DNA of 59,157 nucleotides, taken from positions 793,949-853,105 of the forward strand of contig JAMPFK010000001.1 of the NCBI GenBank assembly GCA_023664485.1. Reading direction: 5' to 3'. Origin of the DNA: Bacteroides fragilis (GTDB taxonomy: Bacteria > Bacillota > Clostridia > Lachnospirales > Lachnospiraceae). The translations under genes were made by a program, and so were the position numbers. Under the pieces are notes generated by a model that made no database searches, was not told where the DNA came from, and was given only the letters and a program-made list of their open reading frames with translations. This document shows positions 18,301 to 27,089 of the stretch, one piece after another. Position 1 is the stretch's first letter; each line of letters opens with the position of its first letter.

Positions 18301-19185
18301 TTGAAAGCAAAAAAGCTTCGATGGAAAAAGAATAAACTGCAGAGTGCTTTTTTCCTGTTTATGGCGCCCAGTTTTATCGGCGTACTGGCGTTTGTGCTGG
18401 CGCCGTTCACAGATGTCTTCAAGCGTTCCTTTACGACGGCGGTAACGGGACAGTTCAACGGCGTTCAGAATTATAAGACGATTTTTGCCAATCAGGCATT
18501 TCAGCTGGCGGTCAAAAATACGTTCCGCTTCACGTTCGTCTGTATTCCGATACTGGTCATCGTGGGACTTGTCATTGCGTATCCGCTTAGCAAATTAAGG
18601 AGCGCGGGGCTGATTAAATCGCTTTATCTGTTTCCGATGGCTATGCCTACGGCGACGATCGTTATCGTCTGGAAAATGTTTTTTTATAAGCAGGGCTTTT
18701 TCAATCTGTTCCTGACGCGGCTCGGAGAATGGAGCGGGCTGTGGGGAGAAATTTATACGGACTATTTGGGGAGCGGCGCGGCTTTCTGGGTGCTGATATT
18801 CAGCTATGTATGGAAAAATACAGGCTATACGGTCGTCCTGTGGCTGGCCGGAATTTTGGGAATTTCCGGAGAAATGCTGGAGGCGGCCAGCGTGGACGGC
18901 GCGTCTGAGATGCAGCGTTTTTTCCGGGTGGTGCTTCCGAATCTGAAAGGAAGCCTGTATACGATCGTAATCCTTTCCTTCCTGAATTCCTTTAAGATAT
19001 ACAGGGAAGCTTATCTGGTGGCGGGCTCTTATCCGGAACAGGATATTTATCTGCTGCAGCATTTGTTTAATAACTGGTTCGTCAATCTGGATTTCGATAA
19101 AATGGCGGCGGCGGCCGTCTGCGTTGGCGGATTTTTGTTCGTTATCATCATGATTTTGCAGCGGCTATGGGATAAGGATGAGTAG
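18301..19185 (+). CDS. ABC transporter permease, MalF/UgpA type
   Basis: Inner-membrane permease of 294 aa from the carbohydrate uptake (CUT1) class, with six helices and the cytoplasmic EAA loop EAASVDGASEMQRFFRVVLP that docks on the ATPase. It starts at TTG 18301: GGAAAGGAAG lies about 5 nt before it, whereas the frame open further upstream overlaps the end of the lipoprotein gene. It would form a heterodimer with the next gene product. No ATP-binding subunit is encoded nearby; CUT1 importers of Firmicutes often share a distant MsmX-type ATPase, which would explain the absence. Confidence 0.88.
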   Translation: MKAKKLRWKKNKLQSAFFLFMAPSFIGVLAFVLAPFTDVFKRSFTTAVTGQFNGVQNYKTIFANQAFQLAVKNTFRFTFVCIPILVIVGLVIAYPLSKLRSAGLIKSLYLFPMAMPTATIVIVWKMFFYKQGFFNLFLTRLGEWSGLWGEIYTDYLGSGAAFWVLIFSYVWKNTGYTVVLWLAGILGISGEMLEAASVDGASEMQRFFRVVLPNLKGSLYTIVILSFLNSFKIYREAYLVAGSYPEQDIYLLQHLFNNWFVNLDFDKMAAAAVCVGGFLFVIIMILQRLWDKDE

Positions 19186-19202
19186 GTATCGAGGAGAATG
19201 GC

Positions 19203-20063
19203 ATGAAGAAAAAAATCAAAAACATAAAACAGGAAATTGCAACCCTCCTGCTCCTGTTTCCGGCGGTGCTGGTATGCCTGCCGGCGCTGTTTCTGGTGAC
19301 GGGGTCCGTAATGGGAAACGGAGAACTGCGGGAATGCCTGTCGCCGGTTTTTGCAGAAGAGCTGGAATTTGTCTCCTGGAAACTCGTGCCGGATTATCCG
19401 ACCTTTGAAAATTATGGAAAACTGCTTTTTTTAACGCCGCAGTTTTTTGTCCTGTTCTGGAATTCCATTAAAATCGTCGGATGTATTCTGATTGGCCAGC
19501 TGTTGGTCGGCGTGCCGGCGGCGTGGGCGTTCGCCGTATATAAAGTGAAAGGGAGCCGGGAGCTTTTCGCTCTGTATGTCGTGCTCATGCTGCTGCCTTT
19601 TCAGGTCACGATGCTGTCGAGCTATCTGGTACTGAACCGGCTCGGAATGCTCGATACCCATCGGGCGGTCATCCTTCCTGCAGTTTTTTCCACATTTCCG
19701 GTGTTCCTTTCCTATGGGGGATTTCGCAGCATACCGGTGCAGTTGTTCGAGGCCGCCCGAATCGACGGCGCCGGGGAGCTGACTATTTTCCGGAAGATAG
19801 GGCTTCCGCTCGGAAAGAGCGGCCTGTTGTCGGCAATGACGCTGGGTTTTCTGGAATATTGGAATATGATGGAACAGCCGATGGCTTTTCTGGAAGAAAA
19901 AGCCTTATGGCCGCTTTCCCTGTATCTGCCCGAAATCACATGGGCGCAGGCGGGCTACGTGTTTGGGGCGTCGATAATAACGCTGATTCCGGCGGTGTTC
20001 GTGTTTGTCTGGGGACAGGATTACCTGGAACAGGGGATTATTTTTTCGGGTTTGAAAGAATAG
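19203..20063 (+). CDS. ABC transporter permease, MalG/UgpE type
   Basis: Second CUT1-class permease, 286 aa, with six predicted helices and the EAA loop EAARIDGAGELTIFRKIGLP. AGGAGAATGGC precedes the ATG. It follows the first permease by 17 bp and together they give the membrane channel for the lipoprotein-delivered solute. The two loops keep the Gly that contacts the ATPase, so the channel looks functional despite the missing ATPase gene. Confidence 0.88.
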   Translation: MKKKIKNIKQEIATLLLLFPAVLVCLPALFLVTGSVMGNGELRECLSPVFAEELEFVSWKLVPDYPTFENYGKLLFLTPQFFVLFWNSIKIVGCILIGQLLVGVPAAWAFAVYKVKGSRELFALYVVLMLLPFQVTMLSSYLVLNRLGMLDTHRAVILPAVFSTFPVFLSYGGFRSIPVQLFEAARIDGAGELTIFRKIGLPLGKSGLLSAMTLGFLEYWNMMEQPMAFLEEKALWPLSLYLPEITWAQAGYVFGASIITLIPAVFVFVWGQDYLEQGIIFSGLKE

Positions 20064-20086
20064 GTTGAAAATTAACAGGGTTTGGG

Positions 20087-21433
20087 ATGAACGATAGAAA
20101 GAGAGATAAGAAAATGCCGGAAGAGAAGAGAGCGGGAGAGAGCAGGAAAAGGAAGATTATCGCGGGATTTTTGATTTTCCTTGCATTCATGTGGCTATGT
20201 ACCATCCTGTCCAGGAGTATATATGCGTCCCGGCTTCCCATCGTTACGACGGTGCGGACAGAACAGAAATATATAGAACATATTGTAGAGGCGGAGGGCA
20301 TTGTCGTTGCGGGGGATAAAAGCCCGGTCACGGCTTTGAGCGGTCTCAGAATCGAAAAGGTGATGGTGCAGGTCGGCGACAGGGTGGAGGAAGGCGATGT
20401 GCTGTTCACAATCGATATGGAGGATCTGGAGGCAATTATGGAAGAAAAGCAGGCGCAGATTGCCAGATTGCAGCTTCAGATCAATACGATTGTGCAGAAT
20501 GAAGAGCTTGCGAAACAGAAGAAAGCGCTGGAAGAGGAGCGGGCGAGAGCGGATTATGATGCGGAAGCAAGGTATCAGGATACGTTGGTCGGCCGGGCAG
20601 AGGAGGAAATTCATCAGGCGGAAACGGATATCGAGGAGCAGGCGGGCGATGAAGAGGCGTTAAAAGACGCCCTGCAGTCGGCGGCCTATGCGGAAGCAGA
20701 CGCCAGATGGCAGCGCGAAAATACGATGAAGGATGCCGGAAGAAGGGTGGAAGATATTCTTTTGCCGGAAGAGACAGATTCCACTTTAGAAACCAGCCGG
20801 ATAGAACTTACCGGTCTGCAGTCGGATCTGTCGAAGTATCAGGCGGTCAAGGATGTGAACGGTCAGATTACGGCGCCGGAAGGCGGACTGATCACGGATG
20901 TTTTTATCAGCGCCGGAGTACGGATTCCCGATTCCGCAGTCATGCTTTTGGCGGACGATGCGGTGCCCTGTCAATTTAAGACGATGCTCGATAAGGAGCA
21001 GAAAAAGTATGTGGGACTGAACGATAAAGTGGGATTAAAATTAGACGGGAGCAGCAGGGAGTCTGATGTGTCCGTGGATTATCTGGCGGAAAGCGAAGCG
21101 ATGCCCGGAAGCTATGAGATTTATATTAATCTTCCGGAAGGGACGGGAATGCCGGGACTGTCCGGTGTTATGAAGCATACGGAAACGGGAGAAAAATATC
21201 CGAACTGTGTTCCGCCAACTGCCGTTTACAGAGATAACACGAGGAGTTATATCTATGTAGTAAAGGAGAGGGAAGGTATTCTCGGCATGGAGTATTATGT
21301 GGAGGAACTGAGTGTGAAAATTCTGGACGAGAACGAAAGCTGGGCCGCGATAGAAGGCGCGCTGGACGGCGACAGCCAGATCATTACTTCCGCCACAAAG
21401 GATGTGAAGAACGGGGATATTGTGCGGTATTAA
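20087..21433 (+). CDS. HlyD/MacA-like membrane fusion (adaptor) protein
   Basis: Membrane-anchored adaptor of 448 aa. One helix at ~residues 25-42 is followed by a lipoyl-like segment (IVVAGDKSPVTALSGLRIEKVMVQVGD split by the hairpin), a long coiled coil (~110-255), the returning lipoyl half and a beta-barrel. Such adaptors normally partner an efflux ABC or RND pump, but neither is present here; its position directly after the importer permeases on the same strand is odd. The start ATG at 20087 has only a weak ribosome site, and an ATG at 20114 is possible. Confidence 0.72.
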   Translation: MNDRKRDKKMPEEKRAGESRKRKIIAGFLIFLAFMWLCTILSRSIYASRLPIVTTVRTEQKYIEHIVEAEGIVVAGDKSPVTALSGLRIEKVMVQVGDRVEEGDVLFTIDMEDLEAIMEEKQAQIARLQLQINTIVQNEELAKQKKALEEERARADYDAEARYQDTLVGRAEEEIHQAETDIEEQAGDEEALKDALQSAAYAEADARWQRENTMKDAGRRVEDILLPEETDSTLETSRIELTGLQSDLSKYQAVKDVNGQITAPEGGLITDVFISAGVRIPDSAVMLLADDAVPCQFKTMLDKEQKKYVGLNDKVGLKLDGSSRESDVSVDYLAESEAMPGSYEIYINLPEGTGMPGLSGVMKHTETGEKYPNCVPPTAVYRDNTRSYIYVVKEREGILGMEYYVEELSVKILDENESWAAIEGALDGDSQIITSATKDVKNGDIVRY

Positions 21434-21507
21434 GAGATATTGAATCCATAGATAAGAGAGAATTCAGAGCATGGAAAATGGGGTTTCCATATCTGTCGAA
21501 AAACCGC

Positions 21508-21567
21508 TTGACGGATATAACAGACAGATGTAGAATAAATTTGATTTGATATTAGGCAAATGTAGAA
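21508..21567 (+). promoter_or_regulatory. Promoter and repeated operator of BlaI/M56 module 1
   Basis: TTGACG (21508-21513) and TAGAAT (21531-21536) are 17 bp apart. The octamer ATGTAGAA occurs at 21528-21535, on the -10 box, and again at 21560-21567, 32 bp (about three helical turns) away. The first copy forms ACAgaTGT, the ACA-nn-TGT core seen in BlaI/MecI operators. This is the likely binding site of the first BlaI-type protein. Confidence 0.6.
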
Positions 21568-21623
21568 ATAGATACGGATGGCAATGATACAGAGAATGCC
21601 GCGGCGGCGGAGCGGGAGAAAAA

Positions 21624-21992
21624 ATGAAGAGATTACCGGAATCGGAACTGGAAATTATGATGATCATATGGCGGCATGACGGGCCCGTCAACCGGATGGA
21701 AATAGAAGAACATTTGAAAAAAGATGTGGCGGCGCCTACGATTTTGTCCTTCCTGAACAGGCTGGAGGCGAAGGGATTTGTCAGCGTGGAGAAAATCGGG
21801 AAGGTGAACTGGTATACTCCTTTGGTGAAGGAAGAGGAATATTTACAGAAGGAAAGCAAGAATATTCTGCGGAAGATGTATCGGAATTCCCTGAAAAATT
21901 TCGTGACTGCCTTATATGACGGTGACGGGCTGTCAGCACAGGATATGGAAGAGCTGAAAGCGTTTCTGGAGGAAAAGAGCGCGGGGAAATAG
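21624..21992 (+). CDS. BlaI/MecI/CopY-family repressor, module 1
   Basis: Winged-helix repressor of 122 aa (PF03965). The DNA-binding half (ESELEIMMIIWRHDGPVNRMEI, then TILSFLNRLEAKGFVS) is followed by a helical dimerisation tail. In the family, dimers block a promoter until a partner M56 membrane protease causes their cleavage. The ribosome site is GGAG about 7 nt before the ATG. The M56 gene follows after 68 bp. The repressor probably controls its own promoter at 21508; any wider targets, such as the transporter genes upstream, are not shown by the sequence. Confidence 0.9.
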   Translation: MKRLPESELEIMMIIWRHDGPVNRMEIEEHLKKDVAAPTILSFLNRLEAKGFVSVEKIGKVNWYTPLVKEEEYLQKESKNILRKMYRNSLKNFVTALYDGDGLSAQDMEELKAFLEEKSAGK

Positions 21993-22060
21993 CCGCATCG
22001 CATAGGGCGGCCGGCGGAAAGACAGGAAAAGAATCCGTGGACAGGGAGGCGGAAATTGGC

Positions 22061-24505
22061 ATGAGAGCAAAATGGAGAAAAGCGATATGGGCGATTCTGG
22101 CGGTGCAGCTTTTACTGATGCACCTGCTTTTTATGGATAAAGTCCTGCGGAATGCTTATCGGCTGGATTATCTGATTGGAAAGGCTGTCGGCCGTTTGGG
22201 GCTGCCTTATGTGCTGTATAACAGGTGGAGATATCTGGTAATAGCGGTCTGGCTTATATCGTCGGTGTGCGTGATGCTGTTTCATTATCTGAATTATATA
22301 CGTTTCCGAAGAAATTGTATCAGCCGGATTTATATCATATCGGATGAATCCGTAAAACAGAATCTAAAGTGCGCCGTTGAGGAAACGGGACTGCGTGCCG
22401 GAAAAAAAGAAGATGCGGGGAGGACTTTTCTTTATGGGAGCAATGCGGTACGGGAGCCTTTTATCATCGGTTTCCGGAAGCCCATCCTGATCTTGCCGGA
22501 ACGGGAATACAGCGGACGGGCGCTGCATTTTATTTTTTTGCATGAGTGTTATCATATACGGCATAAAGATACGCTTTATAAGCTGTTCCTGTTATTCATG
22601 CAGTCGATGCTCTGGTTCCAGCCGCTTATATATCTGTTAAAAGCAGTCGGCGGCCGGGACGTGGAGGCGGCCTGCGACGAGGCGGTCGTAGAAGGCCGGG
22701 ATATGGCGGAAAGGAAGGAATATGGATATGCCCTGTTAGAGTGTATGGAGCAGGAGCGGGTATCGGGGCAGGCGTATTCGGCTTATTTTTATCACGGGAA
22801 ACGGATGATGAAAGCGAGAATTTCCGCCATTATGAGAGAAGACGAAAGGCTGGATTCTCTGGCTTATGCCGCAATCGCCGTTTTGCTGGCGGATGTTGTT
22901 TTCAGCACCGGCCGTATCGGTTACAATCTGTATGACAGATATCGGACGCATCAGATACAGCTGCAGGCGGAAGAGTTTGGCTATGATGAAAACGGGGAGC
23001 CGAGAACTTCCATATATGATGGTTATGAGCTTCCGGCGGGCTTTTCACAGGCGGCAGTCGATGCCATGGTAAAACTGGAACCGGTTTCTGAAAATGCTTA
23101 TTATGAAGAGTGGCAGCGGGCGGATGTTTATGAAGAAAAAGAGTATGCGGAGCTTCCCTATGCAGCTGAGGGGCCGTGGCAGGTTCGTTTGAAGGACGCG
23201 GACAGATACAGGGACGCCGTGCCGCTGCTGCTTCAGCGGTATTTGTTTTATTATGTAGATCAGGAACGGATCGCGCAGTGGAACCCGGAAGAATACGAAT
23301 ATACCAGCCTGGAAACGGTTTCCAGCAGGCTGCTGGCAGGCGATAAGCGGGAGGCGGCCTTTGCGGTGGTTTTCCGGTATTATATCGGATATGAGGAAGA
23401 GGAACTGCGGCAATTTCCGCGGGAATTGCGCGGCAGGGCGCAGATCTCGCATGAAAAGGGCGGCTATTATGCGTATTTTAACTGGACGGTGCATATCCGT
23501 ATGATACAGGATTATGTTTTTGAGCTGGAAGGGGTCGCGGAGACAGAAGACGTGCTGGCGGCGTATGTGCAGAATGCACAGCAGACCGCCTCGCAGGCTG
23601 CGGGGGAAAATGCGCAGAGGCAGGATATGCCGGCGCCGGCGGTTTCGGAACTGCTGGACGATGTGCCGGAGGTCGATTTGGTCTACGGAATAGATGATGA
23701 AGAAAACAGGGATTCTTTGACAGAGGAGGGAAACGGTTCATCCGAAAGCGAAACAGTGGAAAGTGCCTGTCAGGTTGATACGAGCGAAGGCATTTTGAAG
23801 GTCAGCGGCGCGGACGGGGTATGGAAGGAAGTGCCAATTACATTGGAGGAGCTTTATGGCCGGGGAGATGAAATGGACGGAAAGCTGACTTCGTTACAGG
23901 AAGGAAGCTATCAGGTGGACGAGAATAAGATTGTATTCGCCTATGGCGGAAGCAGCGAAGTCCCTTTTTCCGTTGTTTTCTATGAAGAAGAGAGCCGGAG
24001 CTTTAAGAAATCCATCGTGACTTATGATTATTTTGGCGGCAGAAAAATTTATGTGGATTTTCCGGAGAACGGGCAGGAAGGTTTTCTGATCTTTACAGGG
24101 GAGCGTGTTGTCTGGCAGGAATCGACGATTTTATTTCATACGGAGGACGGCGGGAAGTCGTGGCAGTTCATTGGAGAGGCCGGACCGGATATGACGATGG
24201 AGAGCCATTCTCTGACGACGGGCGCGGTATTTATCAATAACAGAGTCGGCTTTGTGACGATCCGGGATTCGGAGACGCCGGATATCTGGCGGACGGAAGA
24301 CGGCGGGAAAACATGGGAAAAACAAACGCTCCCGGAAGTGCCGGAGTATTACTGTATGGCGTATGCGCCGGAACAGCGGAGCGATATTCTGTGTCTGTAT
24401 GTGGGGATGGAGGAATATTCGGAATATGGAGGAACCAAAGCAAAATACGAGTCGGCCGATGAAGGGAGAACATGGGAATATAAAGGGATTGTCGTCCGCA
24501 AATAG
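22061..24505 (+). CDS. BlaR1-like M56 membrane metalloprotease with Asp-box sensor region
   Basis: Protein of 814 aa. Membrane helices frame a cytoplasmic zinc protease with His161-Glu-x-x-His165 (LHECYHIRHKD) and the downstream ligand region EAACDEAVV, as in BlaR1 and MecR1. After a last helix near residue 280, the extracellular part has no penicillin-binding domain. It ends instead in a BNR-type region with three Asp-boxes: TEDGGKSW (694), TEDGGKTW (745) and SADEGRTW (798). Such boxes occur in sialidase-like propellers. It should relay an extracellular signal to the BlaI protein encoded upstream. The start may be the ATG at 22061 or a GTG at 22037. Confidence 0.82.
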   Translation: MRAKWRKAIWAILAVQLLLMHLLFMDKVLRNAYRLDYLIGKAVGRLGLPYVLYNRWRYLVIAVWLISSVCVMLFHYLNYIRFRRNCISRIYIISDESVKQNLKCAVEETGLRAGKKEDAGRTFLYGSNAVREPFIIGFRKPILILPEREYSGRALHFIFLHECYHIRHKDTLYKLFLLFMQSMLWFQPLIYLLKAVGGRDVEAACDEAVVEGRDMAERKEYGYALLECMEQERVSGQAYSAYFYHGKRMMKARISAIMREDERLDSLAYAAIAVLLADVVFSTGRIGYNLYDRYRTHQIQLQAEEFGYDENGEPRTSIYDGYELPAGFSQAAVDAMVKLEPVSENAYYEEWQRADVYEEKEYAELPYAAEGPWQVRLKDADRYRDAVPLLLQRYLFYYVDQERIAQWNPEEYEYTSLETVSSRLLAGDKREAAFAVVFRYYIGYEEEELRQFPRELRGRAQISHEKGGYYAYFNWTVHIRMIQDYVFELEGVAETEDVLAAYVQNAQQTASQAAGENAQRQDMPAPAVSELLDDVPEVDLVYGIDDEENRDSLTEEGNGSSESETVESACQVDTSEGILKVSGADGVWKEVPITLEELYGRGDEMDGKLTSLQEGSYQVDENKIVFAYGGSSEVPFSVVFYEEESRSFKKSIVTYDYFGGRKIYVDFPENGQEGFLIFTGERVVWQESTILFHTEDGGKSWQFIGEAGPDMTMESHSLTTGAVFINNRVGFVTIRDSETPDIWRTEDGGKTWEKQTLPEVPEYYCMAYAPEQRSDILCLYVGMEEYSEYGGTKAKYESADEGRTWEYKGIVVRK

Positions 24506-24542
24506 CGCGGCTTCGCTTTTCCTGAAAACGGCATGTCATGTG

Positions 24543-26576
24543 ATGACAAGGCCCTTGAATCTGGCCGTATATGGAATTACATGGTTCCGTCTGTATTCCC
24601 TGTGCCAGTTCGGCGGAATTTATAAAAATGCGCCGGTTCTTTTCGTCTGTTTCCTGTGGTGGCTGGGTGTGCTCGGCTATGGCCTCCGGCTGTGGATAAA
24701 GTATGACAGGCATAAAATACCGATGCTATTCCGGCGTTTAGCGGCGGATGGGAATATGCTGACGGCGGCAGCAGGGGCAGCAACAGGAAAAGTGGAGACA
24801 GCGGCAAGGGAAACAGAGACAGAGGTAAAGGAAACGGAGGTGGGACAGGCAGAAAAGACTTTTGCGGGCGATACGATCAAATGGTATATCCGACGGAAGG
24901 ATTACTGTCAGCTTTTTCTGAAAGACGGCGCCGTTCTGCTTTTGGATCTGCGCGGAATGCGGCGGGAAGAGACAGATTTTCTGGACGTAAAATTGTCGGC
25001 AGTTCCAATATTGCGCAAAAAAGGTTTTAAAATTGCGGCGGGCCTTTTTCTGGCGGCCGCTACGCTGTATGGAAGCTGTCTCGTGGCCAGGAGCGCGATA
25101 CCTTATCAAGGGGAGCTGTCCTGGTATCTGAAAGATTTACAGGATAAAAGGATCGTCGCGCTGCGGCATAATAATGTGTATGAGACGGGGATAGAAGGTA
25201 TTCTGGAAGATATCCGAAAGGAGGTAGAGCTTCCGGAGAGGCTGTGCCTGGCGACCAGTTTTAATCTGCATTTTGCGCCGGACGGGATGATACAGTCGTT
25301 CGATACGATGCTGTACGGTTTTGATAAAAAGGGCGATTTCGTTGACAGTTATCTGATCAGCTATCCGGCGGGGTATTCCCGTAAAATCAATGTCTGGCTG
25401 CATGGCTCCGCCGGGGCGGGCTACAATGCCAACAAGGACTTACAGCCGCTTGTCGAGGCGGTTTCCGCGATGCCGTTGGAGGAGACCGCTGCCGGGTGGG
25501 ACGGAGAATCGTGCTACGGTATTTTATATTATGGAACCCGCGAATGGTTCAGCCGGGAGGGAATCTGTTATTTGAATCATGCGGGAGAATGCAGGATGCC
25601 GTCTGATGGGGAGGATTATTTTTCCGGTTACAGCGTTTCCGTTTTCTGTCCGGAAAATAAGGCGGTAACACCTGTCCGCTATCTGTACATGGGATATCAG
25701 CTTTTCCCGGAAGAGGAAGCGGAATATACGGCGGATTATTATCCGGAGGAAGATACGGGATACGGAGCGGATTATTTTCCGGCAGAAGGAGATGGATATG
25801 GAGAAGATTATGCATTGGAAAAGGATTTGGCCTGCAGCGTCCATTCGACGGAAAATATCTGGCGCGGATGCGAAGATTATCCACTGGGGCAGTATGGGGA
25901 AATAAGGCAGAAAGAGGGGGATTATTATGATAAGAACGGAGAAAAGATTTATCATTACCGTTATCAGAATTTTCATATGAAAGATGAACTGCCCGGCGCG
26001 GATTCTGTCAATCGTTTTCTGGAAGAGAAGGAGCGCACGGTCAGGGAAGCATGGCAGAGCCAGGGGCAATGGCATGGCGAGAATGAAACGATAGAAGAGG
26101 ATTATGGCAGAACGGAGTATGGCAGTAACCATCCTTCCGATTACATGGAATTTCAGTGTATGACTTATCTGGAGGGAAGCTACTGCAGTCTGGTTTTTTT
26201 CGAAGAGCATTATACGGGCGGCGTTAAAGCGTTTCCGTCGCTGTGTACTTATACGGTCGATGTCAATACGGGAAAAGAAGCGCAGTTACAGCAGATCGTG
26301 CCGCAGATATCAAGAGAGGGATGGATCGCGCTGATTGACGGGGCTTTTGAAAAAGAGCAGGGCTTTAAGTTTCTTCTTCCGAATACGGAATATGAAGAGA
26401 CGGCGGGAGAGTGCTGGTATGATTCCTATGAAAAGGGAGAGTGGGAATCCGGCTTCTATCTGACGAAACAGGGAATCGCTTTTTATTATGGATTCGGGCA
26501 GATCGCATGGGAAGGGGAAGGACTGATCGAGGCGCTTGTTCCGTGGGAGGAGATATATCAACGTATGAAAGACTGA
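24543..26576 (+). CDS. RsiV-like (DUF3298) membrane sensor protein
   Basis: Protein of ~677 aa. The C-terminal ~90 residues (ALIDGAFEKEQGFKF to FYLTKQGIAFYYGFGQIA and ALVPWEEI) match the DUF3298 domain of the anti-sigma factor RsiV, a lysozyme receptor in Bacillus. The N-terminus has two hydrophobic helices, then a Thr/Glu/Ala linker, a short beta-rich segment (IKWYIRRKDYCQLFL), a further helix near residue 165 and a long extracellular part with an acidic Tyr-rich repeat. No sigma-binding domain is visible. The start is uncertain: the frame is open back into the M56 gene and no start has a good ribosome site; I used the first ATG after that gene's stop. Confidence 0.6.
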   Translation: MTRPLNLAVYGITWFRLYSLCQFGGIYKNAPVLFVCFLWWLGVLGYGLRLWIKYDRHKIPMLFRRLAADGNMLTAAAGAATGKVETAARETETEVKETEVGQAEKTFAGDTIKWYIRRKDYCQLFLKDGAVLLLDLRGMRREETDFLDVKLSAVPILRKKGFKIAAGLFLAAATLYGSCLVARSAIPYQGELSWYLKDLQDKRIVALRHNNVYETGIEGILEDIRKEVELPERLCLATSFNLHFAPDGMIQSFDTMLYGFDKKGDFVDSYLISYPAGYSRKINVWLHGSAGAGYNANKDLQPLVEAVSAMPLEETAAGWDGESCYGILYYGTREWFSREGICYLNHAGECRMPSDGEDYFSGYSVSVFCPENKAVTPVRYLYMGYQLFPEEEAEYTADYYPEEDTGYGADYFPAEGDGYGEDYALEKDLACSVHSTENIWRGCEDYPLGQYGEIRQKEGDYYDKNGEKIYHYRYQNFHMKDELPGADSVNRFLEEKERTVREAWQSQGQWHGENETIEEDYGRTEYGSNHPSDYMEFQCMTYLEGSYCSLVFFEEHYTGGVKAFPSLCTYTVDVNTGKEAQLQQIVPQISREGWIALIDGAFEKEQGFKFLLPNTEYEETAGECWYDSYEKGEWESGFYLTKQGIAFYYGFGQIAWEGEGLIEALVPWEEIYQRMKD

Positions 26577-26599
26577 GTTCGAATAACAAAGCTGTGGCA

Positions 26600-26625
26600 A
26601 AGACGGGTTATGATCCGTCTTTTTT
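26600..26625 (+). terminator. Rho-independent terminator of BlaI/M56 module 1
   Basis: AAGACGG (26600-26606) pairs with CCGTCTT (26615-26621) around an 8-nt loop and runs into T's. It separates module 1 from module 2. Confidence 0.8.
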
Positions 26626-26626
26626 C

Positions 26627-26681
26627 TTGACAAGACAGTCTACTTTCGATAGACTATACAAAGAGTCTATTCGTAATAGAC
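26627..26681 (+). promoter_or_regulatory. Promoter and double dyad operator of BlaI/M56 module 2
   Basis: TTGACA (26627-26632) and TAGACT (26650-26655) are 17 bp apart. Two 17-bp dyads of the form GTCTA..TAGAC occur at 26638-26654, filling the promoter spacer, and 26665-26681, just past the predicted start; they are 27 bp centre to centre. This is the arrangement expected of a BlaI-type repressor operator, with a sequence unlike the module 1 and module 3 sites. Confidence 0.8.
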
Positions 26682-26711
26682 CAAACGTATACAAAGAAAG
26701 GAGAAACATTC

Positions 26712-27089
26712 ATGAAGGAATATAAACTGGCGGAGGGAGAGGCCCGGTTCGCAGAACTGATCTGGCAGAGAGAGCCGATTACGTCGCCTGAACTCGTAAA
26801 GTTGTGTGAGAAGGCATTTCAATGGAAAAAGTCAACGACTTATACGGTATTGAAAAAATTATGCGAGAGAGGCATTTTTCAGAACGAAAAGGCAGTCGTT
26901 ACTTCTTTGATATCGAAAGAGGAATTTTATGGTTATCAGGGCAGGAAATTTGTGGAGGAATCCTTCGGAGGCTCAATTCCCCGGTTTTTGACCGCTTTTA
27001 TGGGCGGAAAGAAGCTGACGAAGGAACAGGCGGCAGAAATCAGAGCGTTGATCGACAGTTTTGAAGAATTCGAAGGAGAGGAAAAATGA
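26712..27089 (+). CDS. BlaI/MecI/CopY-family repressor, module 2
   Basis: Repressor of 125 aa with the family winged helix (EARFAELIWQREPITSPELVKL, TTYTVLKKLCERGIFQ) and a helical C-terminus. AAAGGAG lies 7 nt before the ATG. The M56 gene overlaps its stop (ATGA), so the two are translationally coupled. The dyads at 26638 and 26665 are the likely operator, so it should repress its own operon until the protease is activated. Its recognition helix differs from that of the module 1 protein, in line with a different operator. Confidence 0.92.
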   Translation: MKEYKLAEGEARFAELIWQREPITSPELVKLCEKAFQWKKSTTYTVLKKLCERGIFQNEKAVVTSLISKEEFYGYQGRKFVEESFGGSIPRFLTAFMGGKKLTKEQAAEIRALIDSFEEFEGEEK

